From contig OY987245.1 in the NCBI GenBank assembly GCA_963920765.1, forward strand, positions 5,472,727 through 5,536,726: DNA of 64,000 nt, written 5' to 3'. A program made the translations under genes and the position numbers. The stretch's first letter is position 1, and each line of letters starts with the position of its first letter. Source of the stretch: Ulota crispa (Eukaryota > Streptophyta > Bryopsida > Orthotrichales > Orthotrichaceae). Below are positions 48,773 to 60,595 of the stretch, piece by piece. A model generated the notes under the pieces. The model worked only from the letters and a program-made list of their open reading frames with translations, had not been told where the DNA came from and ran no database searches.

Positions 48773-48895
48773 GGGTACATTCACACTTGGTGTTAGGAGA
48801 GGTAAAAGCAATATGAATGTAGTCTAAAAGTGTGTCCAAATACATCTAATTTTCCCTTGCTACTACCCCTTTTAACTCCAAATGTGAACATATCC
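48773..48895. mobile_element. Short Tourist-like MITE (123 bp)
   Basis: Inverted ends GGGTACATTCACACTTGG and CCAAATGTGAACATATCC (imperfect), flanked by TTA on both sides (48770-48772, 48896-48898), as for PIF/Harbinger elements. Confidence 0.6.
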
Positions 48896-49136
48896 TTAGA
48901 ACTAAGCCTATTATAGAAATAAGATTAGTTACAACTGTACACCCAACCATTACATTTTGTTCATATTTCATAAGTGTGACTTTTCAAACACTTATAAAGA
49001 GAAATTATGAAGTTTAACATGGAAACCTTAATTTCAATCCATAGCAAAAGCAATGATAATGCTTAAAAATTTGTGGCTTTAATCCCTTTATGAAAGTAGA
49101 ATTTCTTATTTCCATTATTTATGACAGTTATTGTTA

Positions 49137-50033
49137 TTAACCCCTATGTGCCCATGCTGATTTTTTTCTAAAAAAACATTAAAGTTTTCCATATTTAGCC
49201 ATTTGATCCCAAGTACATTTTTTCCTTTTATTTATAAATCTAAGTGCAAAATCTTGCTTTAGACTTATGCAAAGAGTCATAGTTAAAATTCATGAGGTTT
49301 GATTATACATATTGAGAGAAATGAGCCTTTAAAGGTAGTATAAAAATAACATTGACCTTTGCCTAAAATTTTCAAGTCCCTTTGATTGCATATGTTGGAC
49401 ATTTTTTTGCATTATAGGTGTGGAAGAGATTTGTTCAGCATGCTCTAAATCATGTTAAGCATATTTCTATAAGTCTTCATATTTAGTAAAAACTTGGGAC
49501 CTTCATGGGCTTGGATTGCAAACATTTGCTTGAAAATCACACCACATTAAGGTTTTTTTACAAACCAATTTTCTATTTAAATTTTTAATAATAAAAATCC
49601 CAATAGTGGATTGGAAGGTTTGATCTTTATTAACAATCACAAAAAAAAAGAAAAAGAAAAGAGAAAACCAATTCTTTAGTAACTCGTGCATTTAAAAAGC
49701 TAATATGTTCATATAACACAATAATATATCCAACTAGTACACTATTGCTTTTGATACACTTCATTGTAGGGTGATGGCTTCATTGGTTGCCCTTTGGAGA
49801 AGACAACAAAAAATGGCATGCATGGCTTGATCTTAAACAAAACAAAACCTATAAAACATCAATAACTTTTGAGCCATAAATTTGATTTCAATAGGAAAGT
49901 CATTCTCCATGCAGCCCTTGCAAAATTCCATTTTGGAATAAAACTTCAAAAAAATAGATAAAAAATCTGATAAACCAAACTTGCCTAAAATACATTTTGT
50001 CTCTTGTAGGAACAATGGCCTTTTAGGGGTTAA
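49137..50033. mobile_element. TTAA element J
   Basis: An 897-bp element with ends TTAACCCCTATGTGCCC and GGCCTTTTAGGGGTTAA. The interior differs from families A, B, E and G, so it is either a separate family or a diverged member. Confidence 0.6.
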
Positions 50034-50609
50034 GATATAGTTCAAATTTGTTGTGAAGAAATGCTCCAATTTAACAAATTGTAATTGCATTTAATAATCT
50101 AACAACATTTTCTTGTATTAAAACATTCTTTTAAATAATCTTACAATTTAACAGATCATGCTCACTTAGAATAAAATCAAAGATATTAAAATTTTGAAGT
50201 ACATCTGGTTTTGTGTGTTTTCTGAACAAAACTTGCACTAACCCTTTTGTTACAACAAACTGTTACAGTATCACAATGAATAGTTCTATTACCATAGTCA
50301 GTACAACATCTAAATTTTGTGAGCCTAGTTACAAACACACTTTCTCTATACACAAATTTGTGGTATGTTCCAATCTAAGAAAAAAACTTGAGCACATTTT
50401 TGCCCCAAACTTATCTTAGTCTAACACTGGCAACCTCAACATCTTGAAAAGACTAGCGGAGAAATCAATTAATTTTCCAAATTCCTGTCAAAGAAACAGT
50501 ACGTGTACCAAATTTTAAATGACAATTGATGGCATTACTTAGCTTTGTGAATGAATGTACACTTGTCTGTAATTTTTTCCATTTTTTTCTCTAACTCACA
50601 TGTGATCAA
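50034..50609. other. Short unique AT-rich segment
   Basis: No gene or repeat was recognised. Confidence 0.4.
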
Positions 50610-51510
50610 TTAATTCCTAAAGGCCCAAGCCCTTTTTTCTGCTTTTAGGGGGAGCAAGTAAAATGTTGGGAGTTTTTTTTGTTTTGGAAATCCAACTATA
50701 GGATCCTGCCCTAGACTATGGGATGTACATGTGAAAAAAAATCAGCTAATTATGGAAGGGAGTGAGATATTGACATCTAAAGTGAAAAATAAAGTTTCTT
50801 TCATTCTTGCTCAAAATTTTTAAAAGCCTTTGATCACTCTTATAGAAAAAATGTTGCAATATACAAAATTGAGGGTTATTTTCTCCATGTAGAAGATCAA
50901 GTTAGGTATATGTGGGAGAATTTTCAAATGAATTAGAGGTGTAAAACATACTTCAACAAATATTTGAATGCTAGAAGGTCCTAAAATTTGTAAATACACT
51001 AGGCAAAATTGGAGGATTTATGTAAAATTCAAAAATTTGAATTACACAAAGCCAAATAGTAGAAATCTAGGAATCTTAACTCACTACGACTTGGAAAAAA
51101 ATCAACTAAAAAACAAATACACTAACTACTCAAAAAATCAAAGTACCAAACTTTACAAGGGGCAAAAGGAATGAAGGGTTAGGAGTCCCCCAAGACGAGC
51201 TCCTTCTACTCCACTCTCCTTTGCACAAGTGTCCACACCTTGTGTCGGTAAGAGTCAACCTCTTTTTGGAATCAACACCCACTTACAAAAGAGAGGCCCT
51301 GCCCGAATTGCCCCTCTTCCCCTAATTTTGATAAATTCTTGCTTAACTTCTTCATCAAATGTCAAAATGAAGAAAAATTTGGATGACCATACAGGTCTTT
51401 CCTCACCTTCAATAAAAGTTTCAAAAAATCACACAAACTAGTTTAGCTATAGGTACATGCCCAAAATTCCACTTGGCCCCCAAGGGGCCACTTGGACCTT
51501 TAGGGGTTAA
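50610..51510 (+). mobile_element. TTAA element A4
   Basis: A 901-bp element with ends TTAATTCCTAAAGGCCC and GGACCTTTAGGGGTTAA. Its outer parts match the A family. The middle (about 50945-51300) does not match the other copies and appears replaced by foreign sequence that is GC-richer at 51180-51320. Confidence 0.65.
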
Positions 51511-51952
51511 TAATCAAAATAGATAAAATATCCTTGTTATTGCTCTGCTAGATGGTCCAGCTTCAACTTCACCCCTCAAAAAAATCAAAATTTAGCTCTA
51601 CTCAAGTATGATTCACATTGAACATTTCACTATACTGCACACATGTGTTTGTGGAATCAAGGTGGAAAAGCTTTTATTTTCCACTTGCCAAAGAATCAAG
51701 AATTTTAGTTTTTTTAATCACAAGATTGAGTTTGAGAAATTTGACGTGTATGTTTGGATTTGGAGACCCTGATTTATTGAAGAATCACAGAGGAGGATGA
51801 AACTAACCGAATCCAACTTAGGGACCAGATTATTACTTTTACCCTTATTTGTGAAAAAAACTGAGATTTTCCGCCCTGGCCCTAGACACGTACAGCAAGT
51901 TATATGCAGTACACCAAGTCAGGTTATACAGTTATACTACTTATACTCCCTG
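51511..51952. other. Unique segment before the 21-bp repeat
   Basis: Nothing recognised apart from short open frames. Confidence 0.35.
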
Positions 51953-52099
51953 GCTCATACCAAGGGGGGTAATGCTCATACCAAGGGGGTTAATGCTCAT
52001 ACCAAGGGGGTTAATGCTCATACCAAGGGGGTTAATGCTCATACCAAGGGGGGTAATGCTCATACTAAGGGGGTTAATGCTCATACCAAGGGGGGTAAT
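51953..52099 (+). repeat. 21-bp tandem repeat, seven perfect-length units
   Basis: The unit is GCTCATACCAAGGGGGTTAA plus T. The seven copies are exactly in register, with only G/T and C/T variation. Because 21 is divisible by three, frame is kept: an open frame from 51797 to 52213 reads through all units as the heptapeptide AHTKGVN/G. No gene was identified around it. Confidence 0.95.
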
Positions 52100-52377
52100 G
52101 AAACAGCGCCCCAGACAATACCCTGGGTACTCATCGAGCCGGGCGCCCTGTGTAAATGCGACTGCAGATCAGATTCAAATAACGAGTTTGATAAAAAAAA
52201 AGTCAGTCAATAAAACTTCTCAAAAACATATCATTGGTTAAATGATGTCAGCCAAGTTTGAAAACTCTATGATTAGCAATTAGTGGTGAACTAGCATCCA
52301 TGTCCTACTTGTCTTTACGGATCTTCACCAAAATCAATCATACGTGAAAGTCTTGCTCGGTCTGTATGCATCCTATA

Positions 52378-52690
52378 AGGTATGTACACTCATAAGCATC
52401 AAATTAAGGGTTTTGAACATGATGAGTATCAATAAGCAGCTAGCAAATTATAGGATCCTATTAGGAACAAAAAATAATCAATTTGCACTTTTGAATGTAT
52501 TATTTGGATATTGTGAGAATAAGTTGTGAATTTTTAAAGAGCAAACTGCCATTGCACCCATAATCACTTTCAAGTTTTCATGTTCACATGTTGTACATCC
52601 TTGTCATTACATCTATTAATTTCCACAGATTTTCCAAGATTTCAGAGGTGACGGTTATAGGGACACTGATGCTTATGGGTGTACATACCT
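52378..52690 (+). mobile_element. TA-flanked MITE D2
   Basis: A 313-bp element with ends AGGTATGTACACTCATAAGC and GCTTATGGGTGTACATACCT, flanked by TA at 52376-52377 and 52691-52692. It is the same family as D1 and D3. Confidence 0.8.
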
Positions 52691-52692
52691 TA

Positions 52693-53050
52693 CTAGGGTT
52701 TGCAGGATAAGAGCATCTCGAACCGACTTGTAGTTTTTCATCATGGCAAATTGCAATGTTTCTTGTTTACAAAGTTGAACAATAGTTTTTGCCGCCCATG
52801 CAATTCCATAGAATAAGTTAGTGTTCTACCAATGACAAGTCTCCTTGTTTAAAAAAAAAAAAATTACATAGATTCTCAATCATTGCTTACTCAACTTATT
52901 AACCTCTAAAGTTTCAAGGATGTTTTGGAGAAAACATCTAAGAAATTGTCAACTTTTAGTGCATTGTTCAAAATTGAAAATAAAAACTTTTTTTTAGAAC
53001 ATCAACCATACAAAAGTGTGTTAAACAAATAAATCAATGTGTGCAAAGAA
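52693..53050. other. Unique AT-rich segment left of the plastid insert
   Basis: It contains a poly(A) run near 52848-52862 and no recognised gene. Confidence 0.4.
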
Positions 53051-53487
53051 TTTTATCGCCCCCCTGGTTTTATTAATTTACAAATTCTTCCACAACTAGT
53101 AAAAGGAATGAAATTAGCAGATATTATGCCAATATTAGGTAGTATAGATATTATTATGGGAGAGGTTGATCGTTAAAATGGGTTTTAATACCAATCTTAA
53201 AGAACAAGTTATTAATCTTTTTTATGCAGTAAATTTTTCTAAAGAATTTTTGAATTTTTTATGGATTTTTTTTTCAATTCTTATTCTTTTGTTAGCAATT
53301 ACAATAGGCGTATTAGTTTTAGTGTGGCTTGAGAGGAAAACATCTGCCGGAATACAACAACGTATTGGACCTGAATATACTGGTCCTTTAGGAATAATTC
53401 AAGCTCTAGCAGATGGTTCTAAATTATTATTAAAAGAAGATATTATTCCATCTAAAGGAGATATTTGGTTATTTAATATTGGACCAC
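53051..53487 (+). pseudogene. Nuclear plastid DNA insert: ndhH 3' end and ndhA exon 1
   Basis: 53051-53076 onward encodes the C terminus of plastid NdhH ([20 protein letters not shown] through IIMGEVDR, stop 53174-53176). Then, as in the plastid operon, ndhA starts with ATG 53178 ([52 protein letters not shown]). Similarity ends at WLFNIGP near 53487. In the plastid these encode subunits of the NDH complex. Here the match is about 0.44 kb and is embedded among nuclear transposons. The reading frame is still open, suggesting a fairly recent transfer, although some residues (KTSAGIQQ where KISAAIQQ is usual) may be post-transfer changes. It is not expected to be a functional nuclear gene. Confidence 0.88.
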
Positions 53488-53566
53488 CCATTTTGACCCC
53501 ATGGATTGTTAGATTATAACATTTGAAGTGAGAAAAACATCTTTGTTTCATTCTTGCAAAACAAGG

Positions 53567-54607
53567 TTAACAGACTTTGAGCCCTCCTAGAGTGAATTTT
53601 TTGCTCTACAAAAAAATGAGGTTTTTGACCATTCATAAGTATATGATGTTAGGTTCACTTATGAAAATTTTTTAGAAGCAAATTTAGGATCTAGCTTATT
53701 CTAAATCACCTTGCAATGCAAGGTGGCTAAGTAAATTGGCAATACCTTATTCATTCTTTCATGAGTTCTTTTGCAATGAGGAAGCGTTGTATTTGAAATC
53801 TAAATAGTGAAAAGCTAGAGACAAACAATCAAAACATGTGAAAAAAGTTTCAAGAACTTTGAGTTTATAAATTGCAAGATGATAGGACCTAAATTTGGAT
53901 TTTTTTTTCTTGAAATTGCTCGGACATAGTTAACAAAACTTGACTCCTCTTAAACTATGATTTGAGAATTCCATTTATTTTTTGACAATTGTATACAATA
54001 TTTTATTGGTTACATGCATGCTAAATTTCAAAAGTTGATGAGAGTTTTAGCATAAGATTCTCCATAGAAGTCAAAACTACTTGAGCTGCCCAAATTCTTT
54101 TGGACAACACAACTTTTGAATTGAGCATTTGATTGGGGAGAAAAATACGTTTTCTTTGTGGGATATATGTTTACACCTTGTGTAACAATTTTGAGAACAT
54201 CCAATAAAAATTGACTTTGTATAACCTTATCCAAATTCTCAAATGCCTGTTGAATGGGCACTTGGTCCTATAAGGTAGGAGGTTCTAAATGGAGCATTTA
54301 AGGGCTAAAACTGAATCTTATGAAGGTGAAACTTCATGAAATACTTATGAGTAAATTTTTCTTGAAAGACAAGAGAAATTGGCGTCTAACCCAAGTTGTT
54401 TCATATTTTTTGAAACTTTTTGGAATTAATTATGAAATTTGAAGTGAAAAATTCATATGTCTCTAACATGGTGCACCTCCTCAAATGTACATGACTTGTA
54501 CATTGTTGAAGGATTATGAAAAATAACATGTGCAAATAGAGTACATTTGAGGAGGTGCACTATTTTAGAGTGTGCACCAATTTAGAACCCCCTACCTTAG
54601 GGGTCAA
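53567..54607 (+). mobile_element. TTAA element E2 with nested F1
   Basis: The interior 53583-54270 matches E1 (6471-7170). The left end is degenerate (TTAACAGACTTTGAGCCC) and the right end is split by F1, with TAGGGGTCAA remaining at 54598-54607. Without F1 it is about 0.71 kb. Confidence 0.6.
54273..54597 (+). mobile_element. TA-flanked MITE F1, nested in E2
   Basis: A 325-bp element with ends AGGTAGGAGGTTCTAAAT and TTTAGAACCCCCTACCT, flanked by TA. It is homologous to F2 and F3 (shared CATCTAACYCAAGT, TGGAATTAATTATGAAATTT and CACCTCCTCAAAT). It splits the terminal repeat of E2. Confidence 0.75.
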
Positions 54608-54901
54608 CTTATTAGATGGCCTTCACTATAAACTTCAATCCTGTTCATCAAGAGTAGACATCACCTACAAAAACATCTACACCTAATTGCAAACATTGCC
54701 TCAAATGTTACCAATACATATTCTGGCAGAAAATCTACACCATATGAACCAAGCATTCTTCTTCGGAGGGACTGAATAGTGCACAATTGCAACGATTGAA
54801 TATGACCCAGCTATAAGAAGAAAAAAAAGGGGAAAAAAGTAAGTATTGTGCTGCCAAAAGAACTCCCCTTCTTTCTATAACATCACCAGCTTTATATGAA
54901 C

Positions 54902-55549
54902 TTAACCCCTAAATGTCCAAGCCCTATCCGAGCTTCTTGGAATTTCCATAAAACAGAACAATCAATCAACCTTTTCAAAAATTTCATCAAGTTTTTTCAG
55001 TGGCAACCATACAAATTTAAACTGAACATATTAGAGATTACATGGGAAAAGAAAACACAACAATATCACTTATAGTTTGATTACAATGTTTGAAAATGAG
55101 GGTGTTAAAATTGCAAAAGTGACTTATAGTTTTCTAATCCTCATTTCACATGTCAAATCTAAAAAATTGGTTACCAAAAAAATGTGAGGTTTAAGGTCAT
55201 TACATGTTTAACTTTAATCAATTTACGGCTTTCAAAATCTACTCCTATACAATTTTAAATGGATTTCTAATGTATTTTTTTCTCCAAGCTCTAGTGTATT
55301 TGAGGCTCATTTTCAAGATCTTCCAACACTAGAAAACTCAAGATTGCAGTGGATACCCATGTACAAATTCTTGAGTAGAAAAATCATGAACGTTCGTTTT
55401 CAAAATCAGATTTTTGATGTTGAAAATAGATTTCAAAACCAACTTATATTGGAAAAAAAATACTGAAAATAGTGATTTGATAAGGTTTTATTCATCTTCA
55501 AAGTTTTGTTGCTACCTAAATCTGGTCGCTTGGGCATTTAGGGGGTTAA
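54902..55549 (+). mobile_element. TTAA element G1
   Basis: A 648-bp element with ends TTAACCCCTAAATGTCC and GGGCATTTAGGGGGTTAA. It is homologous throughout to G2 (outside its insertion) and to the older G0. Confidence 0.75.
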
Positions 55550-55620
55550 GATGATGCATAGACTATCTAACAGCTTATATCCAATGTAGATCACACAAAT
55601 GTACATGTAGCTTCACAGTA

Positions 55621-55947
55621 AGGTAGTGTGCTCATATACCGTCCATCTAAGGGCTATAACTAAATTTTGGGGAGGCAAAACTTCTTGAACTATTTTTTAG
55701 TAAATTTATTTTTGAAATACAATAAGAATTGACATCTAACCCAAGTTGTTTCATATTTTTTGGAGATTTGTGGAATTAGTTATGAAATTTTGAAGTGAAA
55801 AGGTCATAGGTCTCTAAAACCACCCACCTCCTCAAATGTACATCACTAGTACATTATATAAAGGCAATGAAAAACAACATGTACCAAAAGAGTAAATTTG
55901 GTGAGGTGAGTAGTTTTAGAGCTTGCATGGTTATGAGCAGACTACCT
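55621..55947 (+). mobile_element. TA-flanked MITE F2, abutting G2
   Basis: A 327-bp element with ends AGGTAGTGTGCTCATA and TATGAGCAGACTACCT. The right flanking TA (55948-55949) is the centre of the left TTAA of element G2. Confidence 0.7.
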
Positions 55948-57001
55948 TAATTCCTAAATGCTCAAAGGCCCTTTTGAACTTCTTGGCATTTTCAAGAAAG
56001 TGAACAATCAACCAACCTTTTCATAAATGTCATCAAGTATTTTTAAACTGTAATCTTACAAATTTGAACTTGACATGTTAGAGATTACATGGACAAAGAA
56101 AACACAACAATATCACTTATAGTTTGAAAGATTATAACGTTTGAACATGAGGGTGTTAAAATTGCAAAAGTGACTTGAAGTTTTTAATCCTCATTTCACA
56201 TGTAAAATTTAAAAAGTTAACCATCAAAAAAATATAAGGTTTAAGGTCATTACATGTTTAACCTTAACCAATTTATGGCTTTCAAAATCCACTCCTTTAT
56301 TTTCTTTAATGGATTTCTAAAGCGGATTTTTCTCCAAGCTCTAGTGTATTTGAGGCTCATTTTCAAAATCTTCCAACACTAGAAAACCCAAGATTGCAGT
56401 GGATACCCATGTACAAAATCTTGAATAGAAAAATCATGAACGTTTGTTTTCAAAATCAAATTTTTGATGTTGAAAATAGACCTAAAAATAAACATGTGTT
56501 CAAAAGAAAATATCAACAATAGTGATTTGATAAGATTTTATTTGTCTTCAAAGATTTGCAAACACCTAAATTGGGGGCTAGGGCTAGATGGCATGCCGTT
56601 TTGGCTGGGGCCCGCGCCTGACACCCTGCCCAGCCCCTACTCGAACCATTTTCTCTCTCCTCTTGAACTCTCAACTCTAACCTTCACTTTTCGAAACTTG
56701 TGTTTGAGCCCCTTCACTTGCTATTATGCTCCTTGAAACTTGGTTTGTAACTGGTTCTTTCACTGATGTGCTCATGAATTAGTTACTAACCAAGTTTCAA
56801 GACGCACAATAGCAAGTGAAGGGGCTCAAACGCAAGTTTCAAAAAGTGAAGGTTAGAGTTGAGAGTTCAAGAGGAGAGAGAAAATGGTTCAGGCAAGGGC
56901 TGGGCAGGGGTTGGACAAGGTGTCAAACGCAGGCCCCAGCCAAAACGGCATGCCATCTTGCCCCAGCCCAAATTGGGTGCCTTGGGCATTTTAGGGGTTA
57001 A
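55947..57001 (+). mobile_element. TTAA element G2 carrying a foldback insertion
   Basis: Ends TTAATTCCTAAATGCTC and GGGCATTTTAGGGGTTAA. It aligns with G1 except for a 394-bp palindromic element plus target duplication at 56576-56977. Confidence 0.75.
56576..56969. mobile_element. Long-hairpin foldback element (394 bp) inside G2
   Basis: Arms of about 177 and 189 nt are nearly perfectly complementary around a loop of about 28 nt (56753-56780). Terminal motif GATGGCATGCCGTTTTGGCT is present in both arms. It is flanked by the 8-bp direct repeat AAATTGGG at 56568-56575 and 56970-56977 (7 or 8 bp, depending on the assigned end), compatible with an hAT-type duplication. Transcription would give a long double-stranded stem, a substrate for Dicer-like enzymes. 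G1 provides a comparison without the insertion. Confidence 0.85.
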
Positions 57002-57499
57002 TATTTGTTTTGCCATTCTAGCACTTTATGAAGCATGAGAAAAAAGGGGTAAGTTAAAAAAAGGCTGGTTAAAAGAAAAGTGTTAAAACTTCAATGTACC
57101 GAACTTGGTTGGAAGATTTGACTGGGTCCCACTCCCATCGGAAGTGAGGTCCAGTGATTGCCATGCCGGTTAGAAAAGGGTGCCGGAAATTGGTGTGGGT
57201 TGTGCACTTGTGCCGTTCTGGAGAGGCTTGTCCATACGGGATCCGGGAGAGTCAGGAACTGTACACCCTGCCCCTGCTAAACTTGGGGAGTGGACCACTT
57301 GCTTTGTCTTTTTCCATACCCTTGGTTGCATGTAATCTTGTCATGAAATGAAATTTTCTAGCAAAAAATGTCTGCACTAATTACAATATGAAATAGCACA
57401 GAGAACACAAAGGGGCGGTTCACACTACGTGACTACGGGTAGTCACACCTTCTCCACCCCATTCTCAATGTTTATGTAATGGGGCATGACACTCTCTCC
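57002..57499. other. Unique segment with a GC-richer patch
   Basis: 57120-57300 is GC-richer and looks gene-derived (65-codon open frame at 57154-57351), but no protein or RNA family was recognised. Confidence 0.3.
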
Positions 57500-57853
57500 T
57501 TAACTCTTAAAGTATTAAGTTGTGTTTTTTTGGCAACATAACAATTTTGGGTAGGTACTTGCAATTGAAGCCTTCCATACTGTAGGCTGAGCTTTTAACA
57601 AAAGCTGGGGACAAGGAATATCTTCCATACACATTAAGTATCATGATATTTGGAATTATGAATAAAAAGATATGGCATTATATTTAAATATATATAGTCA
57701 GGCAGTCCATACAGCTTCTAAAAAATCACTTGTTTTAGAAAAAAATTGAAATTGGTTCAAGACATTAATATGTATATGGAAAGCTTTTGAATCATTCCAT
57801 TTTAATCAATGAGATGATAGTTATGAGGAATTTTAGATTGCAGGCAGTATCAA
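57500..57853 (-). mobile_element. Truncated TTAA element A5
   Basis: Starts TTAACTCTTAAAG and follows A2 (same orientation as A2) through GAATCATTCCATTTT and ATGATAGTTATGAGGA, then breaks off near 57853. The other end is missing. Confidence 0.6.
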
Positions 57854-58739
57854 GTGAACGGGTCACAAATGACTGAACTTTTACTTAATTTTGCCATCTC
57901 TACATGGATGCCGTTGTTCTTCAAATGCTCAAAAGACAACATTAGGGGGTTTCACATATCTCAAAAAAATAGAGAACAAATGGTCGTGAACAAGTTTTTG
58001 TTCTTGGTGAACGTGAAGTCACAAAAGTGAACGACGTGAAGCCTCTCCCTTCTTGCCTCTCCCGCTAGCTCCAATAGTGTTCCCACTCCCACGTTTGTGC
58101 TTGCGCCAGCGCCGCGCCTGTTTGTGTTGTTGCCCGCCTCTTGGCTCTCGCTCTGCTCCTCTAGACAGTTTGGATGCAAAGTTGATTGCCATGTCAAGGT
58201 CATTTAAGGAATTGCAATGCGCAAGAAGCGACAATGGTGGAGCTGAAGAGATCTTGATTAGAAGCGGACAATTGGGGAGACGAAGGGTTCTAGATTAGAA
58301 GCAACTATGGTGGAATTCAAAGGATGCGTACAAAATTAGTGATTGTGGGCAAAGTTGAAAGGGTGATGAGTAGTTCATTGCAATTCGGATATTTGAATGA
58401 GTGATCGCAAGGACATGAATAGTGAGCTTGACTAACTTATTCACCAATTTCATTCACGTGCACAAAATTGCCTCTGAACGACATATATAAAACCCCCTAT
58501 TCCACCGGCCATGAAAGTGCAGGAGCTGCTCCCAAGGCAAACTTTTATAATCACCAGAAACCGCAGCGAAAGTGCACCAAACTATTTTGTTTTGAAAAAG
58601 CTCGAGGGTTACGAAACCACAATGCTTGCCACGTCGACTTTCAAAGCAGAAACTTTTTGTGTCCCTCTACTCTCCTACTTCATAGCTCACCACCTACTAA
58701 AAGAACCTACACTCTACATCAAGACCAAGGCAAGACCAC
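57854..58739. other. GC-richer unique region between A5 and A6
   Basis: 58020-58300 is GC-rich with overlapping open frames on both strands and no recognised family. At 58480-58492 CATATATAAAACC resembles a TATA box about 25 bp before an ATG at 58511 that opens a 79-codon frame ending at 58750 in the next transposon. It may be a small gene or chance; no homology was recognised. Confidence 0.3.
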
Positions 58740-59672
58740 TTAACCCCTAAAGGATTGAGCCATTTCACAGTGAAAATCACTCAAAACTGCTATTTTTGGG
58801 GCTAGTAAGAAGGTAATTTTTTTGAAAATTTGAAAAATTCAGCCGTAGGACCTTGTCCTGGACTATATTAGGTACTTGTGGAAATAAAATCAAATCATTT
58901 CAGAAGGACATGAGTGAGATATTTACATCTAAAATGAAAAGAAAAGTGTTTTTTCATGTTGCCCCAAAATTTCAGAAGCCTTTGACCATTCTTACATGAA
59001 AATAATTGCTTTACGCAACTTTGTGCTTTATTTTTCCCATGTAGGAGATCAAGTTAGCTATGTGTGGGAGAATTTTCAAATCAATTGGAACTACACAACA
59101 CATGGGAAAAATCAGTAAGTAAAAGGAAGTAAAGAGTGAGTCAAATCACTAAATTGTTAAGAATTTAATTATTAAAATGAAAATTGCAAATCCTAATGGT
59201 CTAAATGTTGTGATAAACAATCTACTTCCTTTGGTTTAATTTTTTTTCCAAAATAATGAAAATTGAGTAAAATAAAGGACTTCAAAGTTTATTTTAGAGT
59301 AGAGAATCCATAACTGCCCTCAAACAAAAACTCCTCATAACTTTGATCTCATTGATTGAAATAGAATGATTCAAAGCTTCTCACTTGTAAAAAAAATCTA
59401 AAGAACCAATTTCAAAATTTAATTTAAAAAAATTCATTTTGAAAAAAGTTTTTGGGCTGCCCGGGTGGGCAGTCCTCCCCAAATTTTCATAAATTCATGC
59501 ATAACTTCTTCATCAAATGTTAAAATGAAGAAAAAATTAGATGCCCACATAGATCTTTGAATTCCCCATCTTCCACAAAAGTTTCAGAAAATCACACAAA
59601 GTAGCTTATCCAAAGGTACATGCTTGAACTCCCACCCGTCCCCCGAAGGGACAATAGTCCTTTAGGGGTTAA
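58740..59672 (+). mobile_element. TTAA element A6
   Basis: A 933-bp element with ends TTAACCCCTAAAGGATT and AGTCCTTTAGGGGTTAA, in the same orientation as A1 and A3, with a well-conserved core. Confidence 0.75.
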
Positions 59673-59677
59673 ATTCT

Positions 59678-60595
59678 TTAACCTTTTAAAGACCACAAGA
59701 CCATATTTTGGTGGCTGGGAGTGGTTTTTGCCCTGTAGGTTGAAATCACTCAATAATTTGGAATTTGGTCTTGAAGAACGCATGTGATCACAAGAATTTT
59801 GCATCCATCTAAGAAAATAACAATGCAATCAAATATGTGAGTTGACAAATAACGGTGTTTATACAGCATGGTTTCAAAATACGTATCCATTTTTTTGTCA
59901 AAGATGGATCAAAGCAACAACACAATACATCAAGTATGCAAGAAAAAAGGCAAATTTCAATTCCACCATTCTAAAAAAATTCAAATTGCTTAAGAAATAC
60001 GCTTGTATTCTTTTCCTATGTGGTAGTAGTATAATTGTAGTATTTGAAGATGTACTAAAATAACATTGTCATTTTGGCTTTAAAACTTGTCATTCTACAT
60101 TTAAGGCCAATTCTTAATTCTTTTCACCAATTGGATTTTCCAAAACAATCATCAAATTTCTTGTAGAACCGTATTATGGTAGCAAAGAAAGTGGGTTTTT
60201 TGACCCTTTTTGTCCACTTAGCTACATCTTGTGATTGCTATTTTTGTTTATTTTGTGTGAAACCAATCTTATTGTAAAGGTGGGAAACCCTGATTTTTAG
60301 AAATGTAAGGCTCTTTTCAATTAAAGCTTGCATGAAGCGTTAACATTCAAAACCACACAAGCGTGAAACACTAAAGATTTTCTGTAGACGGCTCACTCAT
60401 TCATTATAATGTTTCACCTCCAACAGTAGATCTAGCTGAAATTTTGGTGCTTTACACAATAATCAAGGTGTACTTCTCATTCATACGGTTGGGTTATTGA
60501 AAATGGGTCCATACTTGAGTCAATTACACATTTAAACTTACAACCCTTGTTTTTAGTGGATTTTGTGAAAATAGGTGTGGTCCTTAAAGGGATAA
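59678..60595. mobile_element. TTAA-type element K1
   Basis: A 918-bp element with ends TTAACCTTTTAAAGACCACA and TGTGGTCCTTAAAGGGATAA. The terminal repeats match each other and resemble the other TTAA families, but the interior is distinct. Its right end overlaps the left end of B4. Confidence 0.6.

Noticed and set aside
51953-52099. CRISPR-like array
   Set aside because: The 21-bp units are contiguous with no variable spacers. The genome is a plant, and the array is a minisatellite. No CRISPR array is present in the window.
53166-53519. 117-codon frame as a nuclear NDH gene
   Set aside because: It is only ndhA exon 1 plus operon context, ends in non-plastid residues, and shows no transit peptide or remaining exons; a plastid DNA insert explains it.
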